From Paenibacillus profundus (GTDB lineage: Bacteria; Bacillota; Bacilli; Paenibacillales; Paenibacillaceae): 64,000 bases of DNA. The translations under genes were made by a program, and so were the position numbers. Shown in pieces: positions 36,154-45,216 of this stretch. How positions within the stretch are numbered: position 1 is the stretch's first letter; every line of letters begins with the position of its first letter. The notes under the pieces were generated by a model that was given only the letters and a program-made list of their open reading frames with translations, searched no databases and was not told the DNA's origin. Where the stretch lies: assembly GCF_021369635.1 (NCBI RefSeq), contig NZ_JAJNBZ010000004.1, positions 268,501-332,500 on the forward strand. Direction: 5' to 3'.

Positions 36154-37434
36154 ATGTTAAATAAATTGCTAGGTTATATGTCTAAAAACAAGTCAATTCT
36201 ATTAATTTTAACAGTTGGTTTTTTAATAAGATTATTTGTTTTGATTAATTACCAGAATAACATGACTCTTTTTAGCGATGATTCTAGATACGTAATATCT
36301 GGAATAGAGTTTTTGAAAACAGGCCGTATAATGTATGATGGGAATACAGAATCTACTGTATTTATGATGCCGGGCTTAGCTTTCTTACTGAGCCTAATTT
36401 TTAGTATTACAGGATATACTGAATTAGGTTTATTAATGGCAAGACTACCGTTTATATTTATAGGACTATTGTCGATATTTGGACTGTATTTGATTTGTAA
36501 TAGGATCTTTAATAAACACACAGGATACATTGCAGCATTTTTATTAGCATTATCATTTCCTCATGTGTCCTTAGATAATATGTTTTTAACAGAGTCACCA
36601 TTTATTTGTATTACGATTTATTTTGTATATTATTCTATAAGGTTTTGCGATAGTAAAAAAAATAATGATTTTTTAATTTTGTTGTCACTATACTTGATAG
36701 GAATAATATTCAAACCTACAATTGGCTTATTGCCAATTGCTTTTATTCCATACTATTTACACAAAAAGCTGCCTATTAAGTTAATTGTAAGTAGAGGATT
36801 ATTTGCAGTTGTGATAGTTGTTCTTTTTATGACACCATGGTGGGTAAGGAATTACCAAATAGTAGGTGAATTCCTGCCGTTTACCGGGAATCAAGGAGAT
36901 ACAAAATTACTTGGAACATATCAAGGAATAGGTTATCCCAATGAACCTAAGATGGATGATATTGCGAAATACTTAAATAATAAGAGTAGCATGGGAGAAT
37001 ATAAGCATAGATACTTTCAGTTTAAGGAGAAAGGTGAAATTGCTGATGCTAGGATAAAAGAATGGTTTAATAATAATCCTAAAGGATTTTTTTATAGCTA
37101 TTTAATTTATAAACCAATTAAAATTCTGAGCGAACCATTTTATGACATTAAAATATTTGACATAAATAGGTCGATAGTCAAAGGGATGCAGTTATTATTA
37201 GTTTTATTTTCAGCAATCGGAGTATCAGTTGGATTATATAAATTCAGAAAGAATAGTATGTTTTTTTCTATATTTTTGATTTTATTAATCGTTATATATT
37301 TTGTTTATCTAAATTCATTCTATTTGGCCCATCCTAGATATAGCGCTTATATCATGCCGTTCATATTCATTATCGCGGCATATATAATAGATATGATAGT
37401 AAACAAAGTGAAGAGTATTGCCTTGAAGCTTTGA
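36154..37434 (+). CDS. GT-C glycosyltransferase (ArnT/GT39-like), side-branch sugar transfer
   Basis: 426 residues with about 11 predicted TM helices and the N-terminal acidic loop (LFSDDSRYVISGIEFLKTG), where the catalytic aspartates of ArnT/PMT-type GT-C enzymes sit. It would take a sugar from undecaprenyl phosphate on the outer face and add it to the exported glycan, teichoic acid or protein. It is the last gene of the flippase/GT2/DUF2304 group. Codon use is extremely AT-rich. Confidence 0.8.
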   Translation: MLNKLLGYMSKNKSILLILTVGFLIRLFVLINYQNNMTLFSDDSRYVISGIEFLKTGRIMYDGNTESTVFMMPGLAFLLSLIFSITGYTELGLLMARLPFIFIGLLSIFGLYLICNRIFNKHTGYIAAFLLALSFPHVSLDNMFLTESPFICITIYFVYYSIRFCDSKKNNDFLILLSLYLIGIIFKPTIGLLPIAFIPYYLHKKLPIKLIVSRGLFAVVIVVLFMTPWWVRNYQIVGEFLPFTGNQGDTKLLGTYQGIGYPNEPKMDDIAKYLNNKSSMGEYKHRYFQFKEKGEIADARIKEWFNNNPKGFFYSYLIYKPIKILSEPFYDIKIFDINRSIVKGMQLLLVLFSAIGVSVGLYKFRKNSMFFSIFLILLIVIYFVYLNSFYLAHPRYSAYIMPFIFIIAAYIIDMIVNKVKSIALKL

Positions 37435-37539
37435 GGCTGGGGAGCCATTTGAGATTAATCGTTCTATGAGGCCATGTTCCATCATGCTTGAGGCAGATAT
37501 CCATATACCTTTTTTTATGGATCTAGACTACAAGTATTT

Positions 37540-38074
37540 AAAGAAACTTTGCAGATTAAGCCGAGGATTTTGACGACATATTGTTGGATTTTACTGACGA
37601 ACGTTTTGACTTATTCCGTATTGATGAATCATATATAACGAGATCTGTGGAGTTGTTAAAATCTGACTTAATAACCCAATTTAAGGTTGTGAACATGTTA
37701 AGAGGTTTATAGAATCAACACATTTATTGTGGGAGAGACCATGTAAGTCATTTTTCCAAGAACCTCTAAAAGTTGTTCCTCCCCATAAAATTATTTTATG
37801 TGAAGCTTATTGGTCAATGAAGTATGTAAGTAACTACGAGATAATAGAATTTCCTAACAATCAATTGGCGATGATTAAAAATGTTAATAATATGTTCAAT
37901 AGATACCATACATTTATTAAAGCCCATGCCTCTGGAATACATGTAGTATCTCACGAAGGGTTGGCAGATCAAGCACACATTTGGAGCCTCAGTCCTTGTC
38001 ATTATACTGATGATTATTATAAAAGTATATATAAACAAATTGAATCTATAACTGATAGAATAGTTAGTAAATGA
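37540..38074 (+). pseudogene. Decayed DUF6270-type gene
   Basis: Fragments of a DUF6270 protein remain. One frame reads DDILLDFTDERFDLFRIDESYIT from about 37572 and ends at a stop near 37710; a second frame (37727-38074) gives HKIILCEAYWSMKYVS and ends with WSLSPCHYTDDYYKSIYKQI, the usual C-terminus. A stop also breaks the frame just upstream, and the N-terminus is not recognisable. DUF6270 genes are common in glycan loci and may modify sugars. The reading of the family is from memory of its conserved patches, hence moderate confidence. Confidence 0.55.
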
Positions 38075-38128
38075 GTGCTTAATATGTTAGGTGCATTTTA
38101 AAATTAAGATTAAGGGTGGTGATCATCA

Positions 38129-38872
38129 ATGAAAGGAATCATACTTGCAGGTGGAACGGGTTCTCGACTTTTTCCCCTAACAAAAGTTACTAACAAGCAT
38201 TTGCTTCCTGTTGGCAGATATCCTATGATATTTCACTCTGTTTACAAGCTCATGAGTGCAGGTATACACGATATCCTTGTTGTAACTGGTAAGGAACATA
38301 TGGGGGAAGTCGTAAACCTCTTAGGTAGCGGAACAGAAATGGGAGTTTCCTTTACCTATAAAGTTCAGGACGAAGCAGGGGGGATTGCTCAAGCATTAGG
38401 TTTAGCCGAACAGTTTGTCGGGCGCGATCAGATGCTTGTCATTCTCGGGGATAATGTATTTGAAGACACTATTGGAGAGTACGTTCAAAACTTTAGAGAA
38501 CAGTCATCAGGTGCTAAAATTCTGCTGCAAAAAGTACATGATCCTCAGCGTTTTGGAGTAGCGGAATTATTGGGTGATCATATCAAGTCTATAGAAGAAA
38601 AGCCCAAAGATCCCAAGAGCAACTTGGCTGTTACAGGAATTTATATGTATGATCATACCGTATTTGACATCATTAAATCTTTGCAGCCTTCAGCACGTGG
38701 TGAACTAGAAATAACCGATGTTAATAATGCCTATATTCAACGTAATGAGTTAACCTATGATATTTTGCAGGGCTGGTGGACAGATGCGGGCACACATGCT
38801 TCTTTGTCGCGAGCTAATGAATTAGCTAAAAATGTTGTCTTTGGTGAAGAATTTGGAAAATTAAAGCTATGA
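38129..38872 (+). CDS. rmlA: Glucose-1-phosphate thymidylyltransferase
   Basis: 247 residues starting MKGIILAGGTGSRLFPLTKV, the nucleotidyltransferase signature, with KHLLPVGRYPMI, GDNVFED and IEEKPKDPKSN. It is the short form of RmlA typical of Firmicute S-layer clusters. It makes dTDP-glucose, the first step to dTDP-L-rhamnose. It heads a compact rmlACBD operon with a good AAGGGTGGTGAT ribosome binding site. Confidence 0.93.
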   Translation: MKGIILAGGTGSRLFPLTKVTNKHLLPVGRYPMIFHSVYKLMSAGIHDILVVTGKEHMGEVVNLLGSGTEMGVSFTYKVQDEAGGIAQALGLAEQFVGRDQMLVILGDNVFEDTIGEYVQNFREQSSGAKILLQKVHDPQRFGVAELLGDHIKSIEEKPKDPKSNLAVTGIYMYDHTVFDIIKSLQPSARGELEITDVNNAYIQRNELTYDILQGWWTDAGTHASLSRANELAKNVVFGEEFGKLKL

Positions 38873-38887
38873 GGAGGTAGAGTAATA

Positions 38888-39433
38888 GTGAAGGTCACTC
38901 CACTATCCTTAAAGGGTGCATTGCGAATTGAACCGGTGGTCCATGGTGACCACCGTGGTTTTTTTATGGAGAGTTATAATGAAAATAAATATTATTCAGT
39001 AGGAATAACAAATGAGTTTATACAAGATAATCACTCCTTGTCTACAGAGCCAGGTGTCTTAAGGGGATTGCATTATCAGTTGAATCCTATGGCACAGGCT
39101 AAGTTGGTTCGTGTGCTGTCTGGGGCCATATATGATGTGATTGTGGATATTCGTCGGGAATCGCCTACATTCGGTAAATGGGAAGCGATAATACTAACCG
39201 AATACAATAAACATCAGTTATTGGTGCCCAATGGGTTCGCACATGGATTTTGTACATTAGTTCCCAATACACAGGTGCTCTATAAAGTTGATGAATATTA
39301 TTCTCCTGAACATGATCGGGGCATCTTATGGAATGATCCTACTCTAGGTATTGTATGGCCTGTGACACACCCTGTCCTATCGGATAAAGATAAGAATCAT
39401 CCCTTATTGACAGAGGCAGAATTGAACTTTTGA
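38888..39433 (+). CDS. rmlC: dTDP-4-dehydrorhamnose 3,5-epimerase
   Basis: 181 residues with the cupin core: DHRGFFMESY, the catalytic-histidine segment GVLRGLHYQ, RVLSGAIYDVIVDIR, and PNGFAHGFCTL. Start GTG 38888 follows GAGGAGGTAG at good spacing. It is the third enzyme of the dTDP-L-rhamnose route, although second in gene order. Confidence 0.93.
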   Translation: MKVTPLSLKGALRIEPVVHGDHRGFFMESYNENKYYSVGITNEFIQDNHSLSTEPGVLRGLHYQLNPMAQAKLVRVLSGAIYDVIVDIRRESPTFGKWEAIILTEYNKHQLLVPNGFAHGFCTLVPNTQVLYKVDEYYSPEHDRGILWNDPTLGIVWPVTHPVLSDKDKNHPLLTEAELNF

Positions 39434-39451
39434 GTATGGGAGAATGTGAAT

Positions 39452-40468
39452 ATGAAGTTGCTTATTACTGGTGGTGCGGGGTTTATCGGCAGTAATTTTA
39501 TCATATATATGCTAAACAAATATCCAGGTTATCGGATTGTTAACGTTGATGCCTTAACCTATGCAGGAAATTTGGAAAGCCTAACTTCTGTCGAGAATCA
39601 TCCAAACTACACCTTTGTAAAGGCTGATATTACAGACAAAGATGTAATGGATACCGTATTTGAACAAGGCGTTGATGTTGTAGTAAACTTCGCAGCAGAA
39701 TCGCATGTGGATCGTTCTATTCTTGAACCAGAAGCGTTTGTCCGAACCAACGTATTAGGAACACAGGTACTTCTCAATGCCGCAAAAAGAAGTGGCGTGA
39801 AGAAATTTATTCAAGTTTCGACAGATGAAGTGTATGGAACTCTTGGCGAGACAGGGTTATTTACAGAGGAAACTCCACTTGCTCCAAACAGTCCATACTC
39901 TGCTAGTAAAGCAAGTGGTGATTTATTAGTTCGGGCCTATCACGAAACATTCGGATTACCAGTGAATATTACCCGTTGTTCTAATAATTATGGATCTTAT
40001 CAGTTTCCAGAAAAGTTAATACCATTAATGATAGCGAATGCGTTATGCGACAAACCATTACCATTATATGGGGATGGTTTACAGATTAGGGATTGGTTGC
40101 ACGTAGAAGATCACTGTAGTGCAATCGATTTGGTTATTCATGAGGGCGTTACTGGTGAAGTATATAATATTGGCGGAAATAATGAGCGAAGTAACGTTCA
40201 CATTGTTAAAACGATTCTTGAACAACTGGGTAAGCCAGAATCCTTAATCAAATACGTTGAAGACCGACTCGGACATGATCGTCGTTATGGAATTGACGCG
40301 ACCAAGATAACGACCGAACTCGGCTGGAAGCCTAAGCATACTTTTGAGACGGGGATTAATGAAACAATTGATTGGTACTTAAATAACCGGACATGGTGGG
40401 AGAGAATACAGTCGGGAGCATACCAGACGTATTATGAACAACAATATGGGAAACGGCTGGGGGAGTAA
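39452..40468 (+). CDS. rmlB: dTDP-glucose 4,6-dehydratase
   Basis: 338 residues of an extended SDR: GGAGFIGSNF for NAD binding, STDEVYG, and the Y-x3-K active site in SPYSASKASGD. The start at ATG 39452 is 9 nt after GGGAG and is preferred over the in-frame GTG 39446. It converts dTDP-glucose to the 4-keto-6-deoxy sugar and abuts rmlD. Confidence 0.94.
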   Translation: MKLLITGGAGFIGSNFIIYMLNKYPGYRIVNVDALTYAGNLESLTSVENHPNYTFVKADITDKDVMDTVFEQGVDVVVNFAAESHVDRSILEPEAFVRTNVLGTQVLLNAAKRSGVKKFIQVSTDEVYGTLGETGLFTEETPLAPNSPYSASKASGDLLVRAYHETFGLPVNITRCSNNYGSYQFPEKLIPLMIANALCDKPLPLYGDGLQIRDWLHVEDHCSAIDLVIHEGVTGEVYNIGGNNERSNVHIVKTILEQLGKPESLIKYVEDRLGHDRRYGIDATKITTELGWKPKHTFETGINETIDWYLNNRTWWERIQSGAYQTYYEQQYGKRLGE

Positions 40469-40470
40469 GA

Positions 40471-41310
40471 ATGAACATACTCGTAACAGGCGCTAATGGG
40501 CAATTAGGGGCGGACGTAGTCCGCCTTTTTTCTGAAAAAGGACACCATGTAGTTGGACTAGGAAGAGTACAATTAGACATCACAAACGCGATAATGTGCA
40601 ACAATGTAATTGATGAAATACAACCCGACGCAGTTATTCACTGTGCAGCCTATACAGCGGTCGACAATGCGGAGACGGATCAAGATAATGCCTACTTAGT
40701 TAATGCTATTGGAACTAGAAACATCGCCGTTGCTGCAGAACGTATAAAGGCCAAAATGTGTTACATTAGCACAGACTATGTATTTGACGGCACGTCCTCT
40801 AGTCCCTATTATGAATATGACAATACCAATCCATTGACCGTGTACGGAAAATCGAAACGGGCAGGGGAACAATTGGTACAATCCTTATGTTCTCGTTGGT
40901 TTATTGTAAGAACGTCCTGGGTGTACGGAGCTTCAGGTAACAACTTCGTCAAGACGATGTTGAAAATAGGCGAGGAACGCGACTCATTGCAAGTAGTAAA
41001 TGATCAATGGGGTTCGCCAACTTACACGTGTGATTTGACATTGTTTTTAGAGGAACTAGTAATGACTGAAAAGTATGGTATATATCATGCTTCTAACACC
41101 GGAATATGCACATGGTATGAATTTGCCCAAGCCATTTTTGAAGAGGCAAAAATGCCTGTCAAGGTTGAGCCATGTACGACGGAACAATTTCCACGTCCAG
41201 CACCACGGCCTCGTTATTCAGCTATGGAACCAATGGCAATACGAGTCAATGGCCTCGCACCAATTCGTCATTGGAGAGAGGCACTGAAAGATTATATGAA
41301 CCAACATTAG
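40471..41310 (+). CDS. rmlD: dTDP-4-dehydrorhamnose reductase
   Basis: 279 residues: VTGANGQLGADV nucleotide-binding loop, STDYVFDG, and Y-x3-K in NPLTVYGKSKRAGE. It performs the last, NADPH-dependent, step to dTDP-L-rhamnose. It begins only 2 nt after the rmlB stop. GC content rises again from here to the right. Confidence 0.94.
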   Translation: MNILVTGANGQLGADVVRLFSEKGHHVVGLGRVQLDITNAIMCNNVIDEIQPDAVIHCAAYTAVDNAETDQDNAYLVNAIGTRNIAVAAERIKAKMCYISTDYVFDGTSSSPYYEYDNTNPLTVYGKSKRAGEQLVQSLCSRWFIVRTSWVYGASGNNFVKTMLKIGEERDSLQVVNDQWGSPTYTCDLTLFLEELVMTEKYGIYHASNTGICTWYEFAQAIFEEAKMPVKVEPCTTEQFPRPAPRPRYSAMEPMAIRVNGLAPIRHWREALKDYMNQH

Positions 41311-41328
41311 AATTGGAAGTGAATGAGT

Positions 41329-42273
41329 ATGGGGGAGCAGCATGGCAAAGTTCAGATTCTTGTTTCGACCTATAATGGGGAAAAGTACTTGGCGGAGCAG
41401 CTTGATAGCCTACTGGAACAGACTCATTCTCATTTCTTTATTACTATACGAGATGATGGCTCATCTGACAGTACAACGGCAATCATTTATGAATATGTAA
41501 CTAACTATCCGAATAAAATTGAAGCCCTTTATGAAAAGAACATTGGAGTTATCGCGAGTTTTTTTGAGCTCCTATCTGGTTATACCCATGATGATACGGA
41601 TTACGTATGTTTCTGTGACCAGGATGATGTGTGGATGCCGGATAAGTTGGAGAGGGGCTTATGTTCTTTAAGTGAGTTTTCTGGCGATATACCATTGATG
41701 CACCTAACTCCTACCCTAATGGTGGATGAAACGTTGCAACCGCTCAATTGTTGGCCCCCTGCTCCACAGCGAGGGCCCTCTTTTTTAAATGCTTTGATAG
41801 AAAATATCGCAGTTGGTGCCACGCTTATGATAAATCGTCCAGCAATTGATATGATGAGGCATAAAGTTCCATGTCCTCAAAACATCGTCATGCATGACTG
41901 GTGGGTATATTTAGTCGTTTCTGCATTTGGTAAAGTCATTTATGATGAAAATCCAAGTATATACTACCGGCAGCACCAAAATAATGTTGTTGGTGGACAA
42001 CAAGGTTTTGTTGATAAGTGGGTAAAAAAATGGAGCAGCTACAAGAAGCATCGAGCTCAAAAAGTATTGTGGAACCAAGCCAGAGAGTTTGAGTGTTGCT
42101 GGGGAGAACGTCTCCCTCCCGAGTTAAAAGTAGAGTTACACCGGTTTCTGCTTCCTGATAGAGGATTTTTGAAAAGAACGAAATATGTCTTATCAACACC
42201 TCTATACCGCCAGTCTACGTTGGACAATCTCGTACTCCGTCTTATGATGATTAGAGGAGACATACTTAAATGA
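41329..42273 (+). CDS. GT2 glycosyltransferase, probable rhamnosyltransferase
   Basis: 314 residues: QILVSTYNGEKYLAEQLDSL at the N-terminus, RDDGSSDST, and the FCDQDDVWMPDKL motif that holds the metal-binding aspartates of alpha-rhamnosyltransferases of the RfbF/WsaF class. It lies directly downstream of the rhamnose operon and overlaps the next transferase by 4 nt. The ATG at 41323 is an equally possible start. Confidence 0.8.
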   Translation: MGEQHGKVQILVSTYNGEKYLAEQLDSLLEQTHSHFFITIRDDGSSDSTTAIIYEYVTNYPNKIEALYEKNIGVIASFFELLSGYTHDDTDYVCFCDQDDVWMPDKLERGLCSLSEFSGDIPLMHLTPTLMVDETLQPLNCWPPAPQRGPSFLNALIENIAVGATLMINRPAIDMMRHKVPCPQNIVMHDWWVYLVVSAFGKVIYDENPSIYYRQHQNNVVGGQQGFVDKWVKKWSSYKKHRAQKVLWNQAREFECCWGERLPPELKVELHRFLLPDRGFLKRTKYVLSTPLYRQSTLDNLVLRLMMIRGDILK

Positions 42274-43169
42274 TTGATCTATCCGTTATCATTGTCAATT
42301 ATAATACGAAGCAGTTGACTTTGAACTGCCTTGAGTCCGTCTACCAGTCGGTAACGGACTTTCAATCTGAAGTCATCCTAATCGACAACGCTTCACGCGA
42401 TGATTCAGTACAAGTCATTGGAGAGCAATACCCTCAAGTAAAACTCATCGCCAATGAAGACAACCTTGGCTTTTCCAAAGCCAACAACCAAGGCATGCGT
42501 GTAGCGGAGGGGCGTTATGTTCTACTTCTCAACTCCGATACGGTTATTCAACCGGATACGCTCGACATCATGATACGCTTTATGGATGAGCATCCTGAGG
42601 TGGGGGCTTCAGGGTGTAAGGTCGTCCTTCCTGATGGCTCTTTGGACAAAGCCTGCCGACGCGGATTTCCAACACCGTCTGCAACCTTCTTCTATGTGTC
42701 TCGATTATCTAAACTGTTCCCCAAGAATCCACGAATCAATGCGTACCACCGTGAAGATTTAGATCCTGATGAGGCTTATCCGATTGATTGTCTGATTGGA
42801 GCCTTCATGATGGTGAGACGTGAGGCTATCGAGCAGGTCGGAATGCTGGATGAAGACTTTTTTATGTATGGGGAAGATGTTGATTGGTGTTACCGCATAA
42901 AGCAGGCGGGCTGGGTCAACTATTACTATCCAAAGACGAAAATTGTTCACTATAAGCGGGCAAGCAGCCGGAATAAACCTTTTAAAATCACGTATGAATT
43001 TCATAGAGCGATATATGTCCTTTACAATAAACATTTCAAAAAGCAATATCCGTTTTGGGTGAACGCGCTGATGTATGCCGGTATGGGTGCAAAGTTGGCT
43101 GCAGCTTTGACATTGAACGCGATAGCGAAAGGCTTGGCCATTTTTCGGAGACCGCAAACAAATAAATAA
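42270..43169 (+). CDS. GT2 glycosyltransferase, WbbL-like rhamnosyltransferase
   Basis: 299 residues: LSVIIVNYNTKQLTLNCLES, IDNASRDDS, NLGFSKANNQGM, LLLNSDTVI and the later GEDVDWCYRIKQAGW, a pattern of WbbL-type rhamnosyltransferases. It probably adds L-rhamnose to the lipid-linked sugar (adaptor step). It starts within the stop of the previous gene. Confidence 0.85.
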   Translation: MIDLSVIIVNYNTKQLTLNCLESVYQSVTDFQSEVILIDNASRDDSVQVIGEQYPQVKLIANEDNLGFSKANNQGMRVAEGRYVLLLNSDTVIQPDTLDIMIRFMDEHPEVGASGCKVVLPDGSLDKACRRGFPTPSATFFYVSRLSKLFPKNPRINAYHREDLDPDEAYPIDCLIGAFMMVRREAIEQVGMLDEDFFMYGEDVDWCYRIKQAGWVNYYYPKTKIVHYKRASSRNKPFKITYEFHRAIYVLYNKHFKKQYPFWVNALMYAGMGAKLAAALTLNAIAKGLAIFRRPQTNK

Positions 43170-43242
43170 CAACCATTCCCTTACAGTATGAATCTCTAGT
43201 ATAATGGTCTTAATCAAATACGGTAAAATGAGGTTCTTATAC

Positions 43243-44649
43243 ATGATTCGCAAAAATCAGAAGTTTTTGTCGAAAATATATATGATTTTCGATATTCTCG
43301 TCATCGCGATCGCATTCGGATTGGCTTGGTGGGTAAAATTCGATAGCGGCTGGTTGGATAACGATGGCTCATTGTCTTATAGGACTTATATGGGTTGGGG
43401 AGTGGTATACGCGGCAACCGTTATAGTTGTTGGCACCATGTCTTCGCTATATCATTTCCATCGGAAAAAGCGGTTCTCGGATCAGCTTGTTCGCATCATT
43501 CAAACGCATGCGATTAGCTTGTTCGTGTTGCTTAGTTTGTTGTTCTTTTTCAAACAAATCCATATATCCCGTGAATTCCTGGCTGTCTTCGTAGGGACTG
43601 CAACAGCGGGAACTACCGTCTATCGATATACGGTTAAAGTTATGCTGCGCTCCTTGCGCCACAAAGGGTATAACAAGCAATTCATTATTATCCTGGGGGC
43701 AGGGACTCTGGGGAAACGCTTTTATGAGAATTTGCGGAATTACCCGGAAATGGGTTATGAGGTTATTGGATTTTTAGATGATCGGGCAGAGTGGGATTCC
43801 ATTGAAGAGAAACGGTATGAACCAATCCTAGGGACTTTGAATGAGTTAGAGCAGGTGCTGAATGACAAGTTGATCGACGAAGTCATTATTGCTCTCCCGT
43901 TAGACGCACATCATAAATTCCCGGACATTATCGAGACATGTGAAAAAGCAGGAGTGCGCACACTTATCATTCCAGACTTCTTCGACTATCTGCCTTCACG
44001 ACCATACTTTGATAACTTTGCGGGTATGCCAATGATTAACGTGCGTGACATTCCGCTCGATGTACTGCGAAACAGGGTGCTCAAGCGAGCCTTTGATATT
44101 GCGTTTTCATTAGTGGCCATCATCATAACGCTGCCAGTTATGCTTGTTATTACGATAGGGCTAAAGTTAACCTCCCCGGGTCCAATCATATTTAGGCAGG
44201 AGCGGGTTGGATTGAACCGGCGTCACTTTATGATGTACAAGTTCCGTTCAATGAAGGTGAGTAAGCAGAATACATCAGACACGGTGTGGACAACGGAAAA
44301 TGATCCGCGTCGTACGAAGTTTGGCTCTTTCTTACGAAAGACCAGCTTGGATGAACTTCCTCAGTTCTTCAATGTGCTTTTCGGACATATGAGCGTAGTT
44401 GGTCCAAGACCGGAGCGTCCGTATTTTGTGGAACAATTCAAAGAGGAAATTCCGAAATATATGGTGAAGCACCATGTCCGCCCGGGCATTACTGGCTGGG
44501 CTCAGAGCAACGGCTTACGCGGAGACACTTCAATTGAGGAACGGATTCGTTACGATATATTCTATATTGAAAACTGGTCTTTATTATTTGATATTAAAAT
44601 TATTTGGAAGACAATTATGAACGGATTTATTAATAAAAATGCCTACTAA
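43243..44649 (+). CDS. Polyprenyl-phosphate sugar-1-phosphate transferase initiating glycan synthesis (WsfP/WbaP-like)
   Basis: 468 residues: four or five N-terminal TM helices, a Rossmann-like CoA-binding-type domain (IIILGAGTLGKRFYENL), a further TM helix, and the C-terminal sugar transferase domain with KRAFDIAFSLVAI, KFRSMK, the DE-P motif LDELPQFFNVLFG, and VGPRPERP. Such enzymes start chains by moving sugar-1-phosphate onto undecaprenyl phosphate. In Paenibacillus S-layer clusters the equivalent gene (WsfP) also closes the locus. A TATAAT lies just upstream at 43199-43204, so it may also have its own promoter. Confidence 0.88.
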   Translation: MIRKNQKFLSKIYMIFDILVIAIAFGLAWWVKFDSGWLDNDGSLSYRTYMGWGVVYAATVIVVGTMSSLYHFHRKKRFSDQLVRIIQTHAISLFVLLSLLFFFKQIHISREFLAVFVGTATAGTTVYRYTVKVMLRSLRHKGYNKQFIIILGAGTLGKRFYENLRNYPEMGYEVIGFLDDRAEWDSIEEKRYEPILGTLNELEQVLNDKLIDEVIIALPLDAHHKFPDIIETCEKAGVRTLIIPDFFDYLPSRPYFDNFAGMPMINVRDIPLDVLRNRVLKRAFDIAFSLVAIIITLPVMLVITIGLKLTSPGPIIFRQERVGLNRRHFMMYKFRSMKVSKQNTSDTVWTTENDPRRTKFGSFLRKTSLDELPQFFNVLFGHMSVVGPRPERPYFVEQFKEEIPKYMVKHHVRPGITGWAQSNGLRGDTSIEERIRYDIFYIENWSLLFDIKIIWKTIMNGFINKNAY

Positions 44650-44686
44650 AATACTTGTACGAAAAAGGTATAAATTAAACTTTTTT

Positions 44687-44730
44687 CTCCCCAAACTGTG
44701 AATACCATCACGCTTTGGGGAGTTGTTGTA
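44687..44730 (+). terminator. Terminator at the end of the glycan locus
   Basis: CTCCCCAAACTGTG (44687-44700) pairs with CACGCTTTGGGGAG (44709-44722) with one mismatch, then TTGTTGT. Confidence 0.75.
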
Positions 44731-44732
44731 TC

Positions 44733-44858
44733 ATGAGCCAACATGAAAAAGATATGGAAACAGACCACACGGAAGTAGGACGCGGTTGGGTTATCGCGCT
44801 AATACTCGGTTCAGCCATGTGGATTGCTATTGCCGTCATTGTCGTCCGTGTACTCTAA
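44733..44858 (+). CDS. Small single-TM membrane protein, 41 aa
   Basis: The frame opens with a charged N-terminus (MSQHEKDMETDHTEVGRG) and ends in one hydrophobic helix (about residues 19-40). The GGGGAG of the terminator's 3' arm lies 10 nt before ATG and could serve as ribosome binding site, so translation would compete with the hairpin. No family recognised; coding status is uncertain. Confidence 0.4.
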   Translation: MSQHEKDMETDHTEVGRGWVIALILGSAMWIAIAVIVVRVL

Positions 44859-45216
44859 TCTTCAATCTATGCGGTCATTGCATCCTTCTGCATTGTGTAT
44901 TTCAAATCGCAAACGCAATACACTTCTCCATCATTTTCACCGTGACAACTCTTCCCGTTTTTATTACAATAAGAACATACATTCTCTTTATTGTAGGCAA
45001 CCTATATATTCATCCTTCTCTTCATTGACACCCCCTACGTGCACCCTTAGACTTAACTTTGGTACACTATATATACGAGCATAAATGAAGCGAACGCTCT
45101 TTGGCGGAGACATGCAATTTTGAACAGCATGCAGCCTTTACGCATGTAGCAATATTGATCGAGGCATGTGTATTGCATTATGCGTAAAAGAGCGACGGAC
45201 ATGGAGGAACACAACC
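44859..45216. other. Intergenic region upstream of pcrB
   Basis: A pyrimidine-rich stretch (44870-45020) with no gene is followed by a probable sigma-A promoter (45047-45075) and a ~130-nt leader to pcrB. Confidence 0.5.
45047..45075 (+). promoter_or_regulatory. Probable promoter of pcrB-pcrA-ligA
   Basis: TTAGAC (45047-45052), 17-nt spacer, TATATA (45070-45075). Confidence 0.5.
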
